Below the pieces are notes generated by a model, which had not been told where the DNA came from, did not search any database, and saw only the letters and a program-made list of their open reading frames with translations. DNA of 64,000 bases from an uncultured Clostridium sp. (GTDB taxonomy: Bacteria; Bacillota; Clostridia; Lachnospirales; Lachnospiraceae): NCBI GenBank assembly GCA_946553025.1, contig CAMNRM010000008.1:1-64000 (forward strand), written 5' to 3'. Within the stretch, counting starts at the first letter, position 1. Every line of letters begins with the position of its first letter. The position numbers and the translations under genes are program-made. Of this stretch, positions 27,509-36,158 are shown one piece after another.

Positions 27509-28909
27509 ATGGATCAGAATAATACCTATGAGCAGGAAATTGATTTAAAGGATCTAATGTTTGCAGTGCTACATAAATGGAAGGGCATACTGCTTGTTGC
27601 CATTGTCTTTGCCGTTCTTCTGGGCGGGGTGAAGGCGGTTATGACTTATCGGGATCAGAATAATGCGGAAAATATTTTAGAAGCAGAAGAGAAGTACGAA
27701 GAGGAACTCCATGCTTATGAAACCAGTAAGGAAACGATGGAGAGGGAACTGGGAAATTTGCAGACGGATATTGAAAATCAGCAGAATTACATGGAAAAGT
27801 CCGTGCTGATGAATATGAGTCCTTATGATATTTATGAAGCCAGGGCGGATATCTTTATTAAGACGGATTACGAGATTATGCCGGGCATGGTTTATCAGAA
27901 TGTGGATTATACGGATACGATTTTACAGACCTATCAGTCGGTAATGACCAGTGTGGCGTTTCTTTCGCATATTGCAGAGAGCACAGGGATTGATGTTCAG
28001 TATTTGCAGGAACTGATTAAGATTGAACGGGGAAGCACGGTGATTGGGAGTACGAGCAAGCTGACCAATCTTCTTACGGTGAAGGTAAAAAATTCCAGCC
28101 AGAAGGATGCAGAGGCTGTTTTAAAGAAGCTGCTGGATGGAATTGAACTGCTTCAGGCCAATATTACCGCAAATATCGGCGAGCACACGGTAAATACGGT
28201 GAACAAGAGCACGGGTGCAACGGTGGATTTGGCGCTGGCCGATCAGCAGAGAGAGAAGAATAACCAGTTAATTAATCTGCAGCAGTCCTTAGAGGAAAAA
28301 CAGCAGGCGTTAGATGATCTGGAAGAGCCGGAGAAGCTGACTTCTGCATCGACAGCGACGATTAAAAACGGCATTAAGTACGGTGTTCTGGGCGGCGTGC
28401 TGGGCGGCTTTATGATGGTGTTCTTTATCTGTGTTATCTTTGTGATGAGTGATAAGATGTATTCGTCGAAGGAACTGCGTCGCCGTTCGGGCATTAAGGT
28501 GCTGGGAATTTTCCCTGTTTCCGAGAAAAAGTCCGGTGCGGTCAATAATCTGTTAAACCGCCTGGAAGGAAAGGTTTACAGTGCTTCTGCGGAGGAAGAG
28601 GCAGCGCTGATTGCGGCCAATATCTGCAATTATGCCAATGATGTGAAAAAACTCCTGGTTACGGGTACAATCGATGAAAAGAAGATTGCCGAGGTTACCC
28701 GCCTGCTTGCCGACAAGCTTCCGGGAATGGAGGTTGTGTCCGGCTCGAACATGCTTAAGAATGTCGAAACGATTAAGGCGCTTCCTACATGTGACGGTGT
28801 TGTACTTGTAGAACAGGCAGGGATGAGCACTTACGGCATGATGGGACAGGAGATAGAGAAGGTTCGGGATTTACAGAAAGAGATGATTGGCTGCGTTGTT
28901 TTTGAATAA
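27509..28909 (+). CDS. Wzz/CpsC-like chain-length determinant with C-terminal BY-kinase-like domain lacking a Walker A motif
   Basis: EIDLKDLMFAVLHKWKGILLVAIVFAVLLGGVKAVM; second TM GVLGGVLGGFMMVFFICVIFVMSDKMYS; C-terminal KKLLVTGTIDEKKIAEVTRLLADKL...CDGVVLVEQAGMSTYGMMGQEIEKVRDLQKEMIGCVVFE. Confidence 0.85.
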   Translation: MDQNNTYEQEIDLKDLMFAVLHKWKGILLVAIVFAVLLGGVKAVMTYRDQNNAENILEAEEKYEEELHAYETSKETMERELGNLQTDIENQQNYMEKSVLMNMSPYDIYEARADIFIKTDYEIMPGMVYQNVDYTDTILQTYQSVMTSVAFLSHIAESTGIDVQYLQELIKIERGSTVIGSTSKLTNLLTVKVKNSSQKDAEAVLKKLLDGIELLQANITANIGEHTVNTVNKSTGATVDLALADQQREKNNQLINLQQSLEEKQQALDDLEEPEKLTSASTATIKNGIKYGVLGGVLGGFMMVFFICVIFVMSDKMYSSKELRRRSGIKVLGIFPVSEKKSGAVNNLLNRLEGKVYSASAEEEAALIAANICNYANDVKKLLVTGTIDEKKIAEVTRLLADKLPGMEVVSGSNMLKNVETIKALPTCDGVVLVEQAGMSTYGMMGQEIEKVRDLQKEMIGCVVFE

Positions 28910-29009
28910 AGAAAAGCAGAGGATGGGCTGGAAATGTTAGGGAACCGTTAGTGAACCAAAAAGGCATTTTGGCTGATCAACACATAAAAAATATCATAAA
29001 AGGAATTAT

Positions 29010-29045
29010 GGCTCCGGAGGCTGTATCGCTTCCGGGGCCTTTTAT
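29010..29045 (+). terminator. Intrinsic terminator
   Basis: ggctccgga...tccggggcc stem followed by tttta. Confidence 0.6.
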
Positions 29046-29143
29046 TATGCAGGTTCTGCGGGCAAAACAAAAATCTTTCGATAATAAAGTGCAAATAAAG
29101 TCCCAATTTGCTATAATAGAAAAAAATGGAAGGGGTGTGCACT

Positions 29144-29947
29144 ATGTTAGAAGAGTTTGAGTACTTTTTGCGTGGGTTAAATTTATCAGAAAATACGGTG
29201 AAGTCCTATCTGTATGCACTGAAGCAGTACGAGTCCCTGTATGGGACGGTAAGCCGCAAAGCGGTTCGGGATTACAAGGTATTTTTGCAGGAGAATTACA
29301 AGCCGCAGACCGTAAACCTGCGAATAAGGGCAATTAACTGCTATCTGGAAAGTATTCAGAAGGAAAAATGGCAGATTTCCTGTATCAAGATGCAACAAAA
29401 GACCTTTTTGGAAAATGTTATCAGCGAGGCGGATTATACATATCTGAAAAGCTGCCTTCAAAGGGATGAGGAATGGTTCTGGTATTTTGTTGTTCGTTTT
29501 CTTGCGGCGACGGGGGCGAGGGTGAGTGAACTGGTGCAGATAAAGGTGGAGGATGTGCAGTTGGGGTATCTGGATATTTATTCTAAGGGCGGAAAAATGC
29601 GCCGGATTTATATTCCCAGAACTTTGCAGAAGGAAACCCTGGACTGGCTGCGAGAAAAGAAACAGGCCAGCGGCTTTTTCTTTTTAAATAAGCAGGGAAA
29701 ACGGATTACCACCCGGGGAATTGCCGGGCAGTTAAAACATTTTGCCGTCCGCTACCAGATTAATCCGGATGTTGTCTATCCTCATTCTTTCCGGCATCGT
29801 TTTGCCAAAAATTTCCTGGAAAAATATAACGATATTGCGCTGCTGGCGGATTTAATGGGTCATGAAAGCATTGAAACGACAAGAATTTATCTTCGTAAAA
29901 CGAGTTCGGAACAGCAGATGATTGTCGATCAGGTGGTGGACTGGTGA
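29144..29947 (+). CDS. Tyrosine recombinase/integrase (XerC/D-like)
   Basis: ATGARVSELVQIKVEDV, HSFRHRFAKNF, LMGHESIETTRIYLRK (R...HxxR...H...Y); N-terminal SAM-like core-binding segment. Confidence 0.93.
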   Translation: MLEEFEYFLRGLNLSENTVKSYLYALKQYESLYGTVSRKAVRDYKVFLQENYKPQTVNLRIRAINCYLESIQKEKWQISCIKMQQKTFLENVISEADYTYLKSCLQRDEEWFWYFVVRFLAATGARVSELVQIKVEDVQLGYLDIYSKGGKMRRIYIPRTLQKETLDWLREKKQASGFFFLNKQGKRITTRGIAGQLKHFAVRYQINPDVVYPHSFRHRFAKNFLEKYNDIALLADLMGHESIETTRIYLRKTSSEQQMIVDQVVDW

Positions 29948-29954
29948 TGGTTTT

Positions 29955-29999
29955 GTTACTGTTTTTTCAGTGCCCAAAAAACGGCAGAAAAAAAGTAAC
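29955..29999. repeat. Inverted repeat downstream of recombinase (gttactgttttttc ... gcagaaaaaaagtaac)
   Basis: GTTACTG/AGTAAC arms resembling the dispersed dyad repeat ends. Confidence 0.4.
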
Positions 30000-30407
30000 G
30001 CAAGAGAGTGATGGAGGGGTTATTTTTGGAGAAAAATGTTAATGGAAAAGATGATGAACAGGTGGCTAAAGTTATAGGACAACAATTTTTTTCAACAGAA
30101 TCCGACAAAAGGAAAGGGAGGGGAGATACTATAAATAGTGTACACAGCTTTTTAAAATGGCATATTTAGTGCTGAAAAAGAGAATATTAGGGCAGAATAC
30201 TGCTGAAATTAAGTACTTTATGTCGAATTGTGCGTTTAAATTCCCTTTTCAAATGCGCCAAAAAGACGTATATTGTCAACATAGACTTGAGCGCATACCT
30301 GAACGAATATCTGGAAGGAGGATAGGCCAAAACGTGACAGGAGCGCTTAATCATGTCTTCCGGGGCATTTTCCGGAAACACTCAATAATGATAAGGAGGG
30401 GTGTCTG

Positions 30408-30557
30408 ATGAACATGGAAACACAGCTGCAGGTTTTAACATTAGAGAACGAAAAATTAAAAAAGGACAGAGATGAAATGCTAAAAATTATAAGTCAGATG
30501 CGGATTACGATGAACCGCCTGATTGATCAGTACATTTTGGTGCAGGAAAAGAAGTAG
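30408..30557 (+). CDS. Small coiled-coil (leucine-zipper-like) protein, 49 aa
   Basis: MNMETQLQVLTLENEKLKKDRDEMLKIISQMRITMNRLIDQYILVQEKK read directly; RBS aaggagggg upstream; below ORF-track length cut-off. Confidence 0.6.
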   Translation: MNMETQLQVLTLENEKLKKDRDEMLKIISQMRITMNRLIDQYILVQEKK

Positions 30558-30655
30558 ATTTCGGGAAGTACGTTTTTTAAGGAGCAAAGTATGGAGGGCA
30601 AAAAAAGGGCAGGAGCAAAGAACAGAAGGCAGGAAAGAGGGGACAGGGATAAAGC

Positions 30656-30681
30656 ATTGCTGTGAACATGTGAATAGTGAC
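30656..30681. repeat. Copy B of dispersed dyad repeat (attgctgtgaacatgtgaatagtgac)
   Basis: Matches copy A at 22 of 26 positions by eye. Confidence 0.65.
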
Positions 30682-30752
30682 CATAAAGCACAGGGGCTGC
30701 CTTGACCGAAAAAGCAGCCCCGCAGGATACGTCTTGTATGCTGCGCCGCGCT

Positions 30753-31121
30753 TTAATCCAGGCCCTTTCGCTCGCGCATCATTTCCCAGATGGTCTGATG
30801 CATCCAACTGATGGTTTCGTCGAGTTTTTTGTTTTCTTCTTCCAGTTCATTGATTTTTGAACTGAGCAGGGCAATGGTTTCTCTCTGGTTGGCTGCTTTG
30901 TGTGCTGCGGTAATCCGTGTGACGACGGATGGGCAGTTCCTTAAGATTTCCTGGGAGAGCAGCCGGTCGCGTTCTTCGTAATCTAAATCCATAAATTCCT
31001 GATAGGGCATGTTCAGCAGCTTCATTTTAACACTGCATTTGGGGCATACGGCATTTTTGGTCAGCTGGTAGTAGGCGTAATAACCGCATGTCGGACAATA
31101 GTAAACAGAAAGTTCCCGCAT
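30753..31121 (-). CDS. Zinc-ribbon protein with C-terminal coiled coil
   Basis: YYCPTCGYYAYYQLTKNAVCPKCSVKM (CxxC...CxxC); ALLSSKINELEEENKKLDETISWMHQ. Confidence 0.75.
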   Translation of the reverse strand: MRELSVYYCPTCGYYAYYQLTKNAVCPKCSVKMKLLNMPYQEFMDLDYEERDRLLSQEILRNCPSVVTRITAAHKAANQRETIALLSSKINELEEENKKLDETISWMHQTIWEMMRERKGLD

Positions 31122-31235
31122 AAATAAATCTCCTTTCTTTTTGGAAAATTTAGGGGTTACGAAGATATAAACGGATAACAGAGGGATTTGTTACATAAAA
31201 TATTGAATTTTTTGATAAAATATTTACAAACAGCA

Positions 31236-31259
31236 AAAAGGGCGCTTTAGCGCCCTTTT
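31236..31259. terminator. Bidirectional intrinsic terminator
   Basis: aaaagggcgctttagcgccctttt. Confidence 0.75.
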
Positions 31260-31336
31260 ATTGTTGAACTTACGGTTGAACTTGTTGCTAAATTTGTTAT
31301 TGAACGGATGAAGTATTACTGCTTAAAAATGTGTTT

Positions 31337-32800
31337 TTATTTCTGGACAATGCCGTTGACATCAACGACCCATACTCTGCCGTTGCCGTCCTTGATATCC
31401 TTAAATCCATTGCCTAAATCCGGCTTTTCGGTGGATTTTGAGGTTGAGGAGGCTTTCTGGATAGAACCGGAGGCATTAACCAGATAGGTGCTGCCTTCAA
31501 AGTCTACCGTGTCATAGCGCAGGTCATTGGCGGCCTGCTGGCGGAGTCCGTAGATATAGATGGCGTTGTCGCGGATGCCGTGGAAGCCCTGGCCTTTCTG
31601 TGTGCCGTCGGTGTGGAAGAACCAGGTCTGGTTTTCTCCTAAATCTTCATCGTAAATCGTCTGTTTTCCTGTTCTCATCACACCGTCAGCGCCAAAGTAG
31701 GCGTTCGCGGTCTGTCCGTCTTCCAGCGTAATTACCTGTTTTCCGGTCTGCATTTCTCCTTTTTCATTAAATGCGTATTTCTTAGAATCTATAGTGAATA
31801 CCTGGATGCCGTTTTCGGCAGCCAAAGGCTTTCCGCTGCGGAAGTAAAAGCGGTAAATTTCGCTTTCGGTGCTTACGCCCTCGGCACCTTCAATTTCGTA
31901 CCAGCCTGAAGCACGTTTTCCGTCTTCTTCATAGTACTGATAGCCGTGGATGGTGCCGGGTTTGTGGATTGTTGGAACAACGGTTTCCTCTGCCGGTTCT
32001 GCCTGGGAATCCGAAGCGGTCTGGGAGGCTGCATCTGCGGAAGTTTCACTGTTTGCTGCGTCTGCATCTGCGGAAACTTCACCGCCTGCTGCTTCCGTGA
32101 TAACTTCTTCGGCCGGAAGCTTAAGCCATCCGGTCTGCATCTTGCCGTCAACGAAGCTGTAGTGATTGCCGTCGATCTTGCGGTCAATCTGGTTTTCTAC
32201 CATCTTGCCGCTGTTGTCAAAATAGTACCAGCTTGAGGAGCTGTCCGGGTCATCGCTTTCGGCATCGTTTAACTGAATCCATCCGGTCTTTCGCACACCG
32301 TCGTTTTCGCCGCCGAAGTAGTAGGTGGAGCCGTCAATTTCCTGCTTTCCGGTGAGCATCTGACCTTCGGCGTTAAAGTAGTACCAGTTATTGTTGATTT
32401 TAAACCATTTGGATTTTACGGCTTTGCCGTCGCGGCCGAAGTAGTGCCAGTAGACTTCCGGAGCATCGAAGGAATCCCAGTCATCTTCATTTTCCACGGA
32501 AACCCAGTAGTCGGAAACCCGCTTGCCGTTTTCATCAACATAGTACTCGTCATCAATCATTGTATTTACAGCGATATCGCCTTCTTCATCTAAATAGTAC
32601 ATATCCCCGTCTTTTCTCTTCCAGGTATTGGTCTGATAGTAGCCGTCGCTGTCGATATAGCGCAGGCTTCCGTCTTCTTCCACCCATCCGGATGCTGCCA
32701 GTGCGTATGCTGCCGGGTCGGCGGTGAAGGTTTCAGGGGTCAGGGCGGCCATCATTGCCGCGGTAGATAATACAGCCATCATTGCGATTGGTTTTTTCAT
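31337..32800 (-). CDS. Secreted cell-wall-binding repeat protein
   Basis: Signal peptide MKKPIAMMAVLSTAAMMAALTPETFT; repeats such as WFKINNNWYYFNAEGQMLTGKQEIDGSTYYFG. Confidence 0.9.
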   Translation of the reverse strand: MKKPIAMMAVLSTAAMMAALTPETFTADPAAYALAASGWVEEDGSLRYIDSDGYYQTNTWKRKDGDMYYLDEEGDIAVNTMIDDEYYVDENGKRVSDYWVSVENEDDWDSFDAPEVYWHYFGRDGKAVKSKWFKINNNWYYFNAEGQMLTGKQEIDGSTYYFGGENDGVRKTGWIQLNDAESDDPDSSSSWYYFDNSGKMVENQIDRKIDGNHYSFVDGKMQTGWLKLPAEEVITEAAGGEVSADADAANSETSADAASQTASDSQAEPAEETVVPTIHKPGTIHGYQYYEEDGKRASGWYEIEGAEGVSTESEIYRFYFRSGKPLAAENGIQVFTIDSKKYAFNEKGEMQTGKQVITLEDGQTANAYFGADGVMRTGKQTIYDEDLGENQTWFFHTDGTQKGQGFHGIRDNAIYIYGLRQQAANDLRYDTVDFEGSTYLVNASGSIQKASSTSKSTEKPDLGNGFKDIKDGNGRVWVVDVNGIVQK

Positions 32801-33123
32801 AATTTGTTCTCTCCTTTTTTGTGGTTGGGCCGTGGCCCAAATTCCATGGTTGCATTACGGTTGTGATTATAACCTGTCTTTTTTTTAATTTCTAGTGAAG
32901 CTTATTTCCAAAACTGTCAGCGGCCGGAAGGGCTGGAAGCAGACGGCGGGAATGTGGGTTAAGTGCTGCCGGGGGAGGGGTAGACAGGATAGGAAAATGG
33001 CTTACCGTATGATAATAGGAATGAAATCCGCTGAAAAAGGAAAAATAAAGAAATACGGAAGAAGAGCGTAAGAAAATTTTAGGTATAATTTTCCTTTGAA
33101 ATATGGTAAACTGGTGGAAACGG

Positions 33124-33160
33124 GTTACTGTTCATGCAGATCTGCGCGGTGAATTGTAAC
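33124..33160. repeat. Dyad repeat variant (gttactgttca-tgcagatctgcgcgg-tgaattgtaac)
   Basis: Inverted arms plus internal perfect palindrome gcagatctgc; immediately upstream of the EPS locus. Confidence 0.55.
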
Positions 33161-33187
33161 GGAAAGGGTAAAGTGGAGGAAGGATAA

Positions 33188-35140
33188 ATGCGTATAAAAG
33201 TATCAAATTACATTGCGGGGAAACTTGTAGAGGCGGGGATTTGTCAGGTGTTTTCCGTAACCGGCGGCGGTGCCATGCACTTAAATGACGGGCTGGGCCA
33301 TCAGGAAGGTTTAAACTGTACCTATAATCATCATGAACAGGCAAGCGCCATTGCCGCAGAAGCTTATGCAAGGATTCATAACCGGATGGCTGCCCTCTGT
33401 GTGACGACCGGGCCGGGCGGGACGAATGCGATTACCGGTGTTGTGGGGGGGTGGCTGGATTCCATCCCGATGCTGGTTCTCTCCGGGCAGGTGCGCTACG
33501 ATACGACGGCACGCTGGTCGGGTGTGGGAATCCGGGCGATGGGGGATCAGGAGTTTGATATCTGCCAGGCGGTTTCCTGCATGACCAAGTACTGTGAGAT
33601 GGTGATTTTGCCGGAGCGTATCCGCTACTGTATGGAAAAGGCGCTGTATCTGGCGCAGTCGGGAAGGCCGGGGCCGTGCTGGCTGGATATTCCGCTGGAT
33701 GTGCAGGGGGCGTTTATTGAGCCGGATAAGCTGGCCGGGTTTGACCCTGCGGATTATGAGGCCGGGGGAACCGGTTGGGCCGGGGATTCGGCTTTGTTTG
33801 CCGTGCAGCCGCAGGATAAGGCAGGACAGGGGGAAAAGCGTCAGGTTCTTCCCGGAAAGGTGAGCCGGGAAACGGTGACGGAGGTTCTTTGCCAGATCCG
33901 AAAGGCAAGGCGTCCGGTATTGAATGTGGGCAACGGTGTGCGGATTGCGGGTGCGCATGATGCGTTTCTTCGGGTAGCCGACCGTCTGGGGATTCCGGTG
34001 GTTACCGGGTGGAATTCACAGGATGCCATCTGGGATGAGCACCCCTTATACACCGGACGTCCGGGAAATATGGGCGACCGTCCGGGGAATTTTGCCGTGC
34101 AGAACAGCGACCTTGTCTTTTCGGTGGGAAGCCGTCTGAGTATCCGCCAGGTCGGCTACAATTATAAGACCTGGGCAAGGGCTGCCTATGTGATTGTCAA
34201 TGATGTTGATTTGGAGGAGCTGAAAAAACCGTCCGTGCACAGCGATATGCGCATCCATGCCGATGCAAGGGATCTTCTGGAAGTGATGGCGCAGGTTTTA
34301 GAGGAGGAACAGGATGCAGGCCGTCTTCCCCGTCCTCTGTTTGACGGCGGAGAGGGGCTGCCCGGGATGAACTGGCTGGAAACCTGCCGTATGTGGAAGG
34401 AAAAATACCCGGTTATCCTGCCAAGACATATGGAGCCGGGAAGGGATAAGCCGGCGAATGTCTATGCACTGGTCAAAGAATTAAGCAGCCAGCTTCATGA
34501 AGATCAGATCACGGTTGTGGGGAACGGTTCCGCCTGTGTTGCCGGAGGACACGGCTATATCATTAAAAAAGGGCAGCGCTTTATCTCGAATTCTGCGATT
34601 GCTTCCATGGGCTATGATCTTCCGGCGGCCATCGGAGCCTGGATGGCGGATAACCGTCAGGATATCATCCTTTTGACCGGGGACGGAAGTATTCAGATGA
34701 ATTTACAGGAACTGCAGACCATTATCCATCACCGCATGGGCATTAAGATTTTCCTGATTAATAACGGCGGCTATCATTCCATCCGGCAGACCCAGAAGAA
34801 TTTCTTTGGCGAGCCGCTGGTGGGCGTCGGCATTGACAGCGGGGTAAACGGCCCGGATTTAAGCTTTCCTTCGATGGAAAAGCTGGCGGCGGCTTACGGC
34901 TATCCCTATGTGAAGGCGGTGTGCAATGATGAACTGAACGAAGCTGTGGCAAAAGCCCTGGTGATGGAGGGACCGGTGATCTGTGAGGTGTTTGTCACCA
35001 CGGATCAGGTGTTTGAGCCAAAGTCTTCCTCAAGAAAGATGCCGGACGGAACGATCACATCCCCGCCGTTGGAGGATTTATCGCCGTTTCTTTCGGAAGA
35101 AGAGATGAATGCCAATATGATTATTCCAAGGCTGCTGTAA
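33188..35140 (+). CDS. Thiamine-diphosphate-dependent enzyme (acetolactate synthase-like) in EPS locus
   Basis: NHHEQASAIAAEAYARI, TTGPGGTNAITGVVGGWLDSIPMLVLSGQ, LLTGDGSIQMNLQELQTIIHHRMGIKIFLINNGGYHSI. Confidence 0.92.
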   Translation: MRIKVSNYIAGKLVEAGICQVFSVTGGGAMHLNDGLGHQEGLNCTYNHHEQASAIAAEAYARIHNRMAALCVTTGPGGTNAITGVVGGWLDSIPMLVLSGQVRYDTTARWSGVGIRAMGDQEFDICQAVSCMTKYCEMVILPERIRYCMEKALYLAQSGRPGPCWLDIPLDVQGAFIEPDKLAGFDPADYEAGGTGWAGDSALFAVQPQDKAGQGEKRQVLPGKVSRETVTEVLCQIRKARRPVLNVGNGVRIAGAHDAFLRVADRLGIPVVTGWNSQDAIWDEHPLYTGRPGNMGDRPGNFAVQNSDLVFSVGSRLSIRQVGYNYKTWARAAYVIVNDVDLEELKKPSVHSDMRIHADARDLLEVMAQVLEEEQDAGRLPRPLFDGGEGLPGMNWLETCRMWKEKYPVILPRHMEPGRDKPANVYALVKELSSQLHEDQITVVGNGSACVAGGHGYIIKKGQRFISNSAIASMGYDLPAAIGAWMADNRQDIILLTGDGSIQMNLQELQTIIHHRMGIKIFLINNGGYHSIRQTQKNFFGEPLVGVGIDSGVNGPDLSFPSMEKLAAAYGYPYVKAVCNDELNEAVAKALVMEGPVICEVFVTTDQVFEPKSSSRKMPDGTITSPPLEDLSPFLSEEEMNANMIIPRLL

Positions 35141-35156
35141 ACAGGGAAACAGTAAC
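35131..35156. repeat. Dyad repeat variant overlapping the stop codon of the TPP-enzyme gene (gctgctgtaaacagggaaacagtaac)
   Basis: Same 26-nt frame as copy A. Confidence 0.5.
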
Positions 35157-35192
35157 CTTTTAAAAGTCCTGGGAGAGTGAGGTTTTGTCAGA

Positions 35193-36158
35193 ATGAATAT
35201 TGTAGTAACGGGGGCAACCAGCTTTTTAGGATCGGCACTGGTTAAGCGGCTGCTTCAGGGAGGACACAGGGTTTATGCGGTGATACGTCCGGGTTCAAAA
35301 AACCGCGCCATGCTTCCGGAAAATGCGCAGGGGCTTTGTGTGATTGAGCAGGATTTACAAAAATTAAATAGGATAGAGTGGGAAATTCCGGAAGACTGCG
35401 ACGCCTTTGTGCATTTTGGCTGGGGCGGTTCGGGGAGTACGAGCCGGACGCAGGAGGATGTACAGAAGCAGAATGTCGCCGCTGCCGTAAAGGCGTTAGA
35501 AGGGGCAAGGTCACTGCACTGCAAAAGGTTTTTATTCGGCGGTTCGCAGGCTGAGTACGGCATGTGCCGGGAACTGATGAAGGAGGAACAGGACGGCCTG
35601 CCGCTTTCGGCTTACGGCAGGGCCAAGGCAGAGGTTTACCGGAAGCTGTCGGCGCAGTGCAGGGCATGGAAGGAAGAAGGCACAGCCGATATCGAGTATA
35701 TCCATGTACGGATCTTCAGTGTCTACGGGCCGGGGGATCACCCGTGGACGCTGGTGGAGTCCTGTCTGGATACCTTTTTAAGCGGCGGCCATCTGGCGTT
35801 AAGTCCCTGCACGCAGCTGTGGAATTTCCTTTACATTGACGATTTAACCGAAGGGATAGAGAAGCTTTTGCTGCACCCGGGAAGGCTTTTGGAGGATGGG
35901 CTTTATAACCTTGCCGGGGATGCCGCGCAGACCCGTCCCTTAAAAGAATATGTGGAGTGTATGCATAAACTCTGCCGTCAAAACGGAAGCTTTACTTATG
36001 GAAAAAGACTGCCGAATGCGGAAGGTCTGATTAACCTGATTCCCGATATTTCCCGTATGGAAAAGGGTCTGGACTGGCATCCAAGGGTGTCTTTTGAAGA
36101 GGGAATTCAACGAATAATTGATAAAAAGGAAAATAAACATGAAGACAAAAACCATTAG
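35193..36158 (+). CDS. NAD-dependent epimerase/dehydratase
   Basis: MNIVVTGATSFLGSALVKRLLQGGHRVYAVIR; SAYGRAKAE. Confidence 0.92.
   Translation: MNIVVTGATSFLGSALVKRLLQGGHRVYAVIRPGSKNRAMLPENAQGLCVIEQDLQKLNRIEWEIPEDCDAFVHFGWGGSGSTSRTQEDVQKQNVAAAVKALEGARSLHCKRFLFGGSQAEYGMCRELMKEEQDGLPLSAYGRAKAEVYRKLSAQCRAWKEEGTADIEYIHVRIFSVYGPGDHPWTLVESCLDTFLSGGHLALSPCTQLWNFLYIDDLTEGIEKLLLHPGRLLEDGLYNLAGDAAQTRPLKEYVECMHKLCRQNGSFTYGKRLPNAEGLINLIPDISRMEKGLDWHPRVSFEEGIQRIIDKKENKHEDKNH

Noticed and set aside
30157-30408. 83-aa plus-strand ORF
   Set aside because: No RBS or domain support; the overlapping small ORF at 30408 has a better RBS.
30693-30721. GC-rich hairpin ggggctgc...gcagcccc as a terminator
   Set aside because: Strong stem but no T run on either strand; left unassigned.
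33311-33958. 215-aa minus-strand ORF
   Set aside because: Antisense to the TPP-dependent enzyme; Arg/Pro/His-rich shadow translation.
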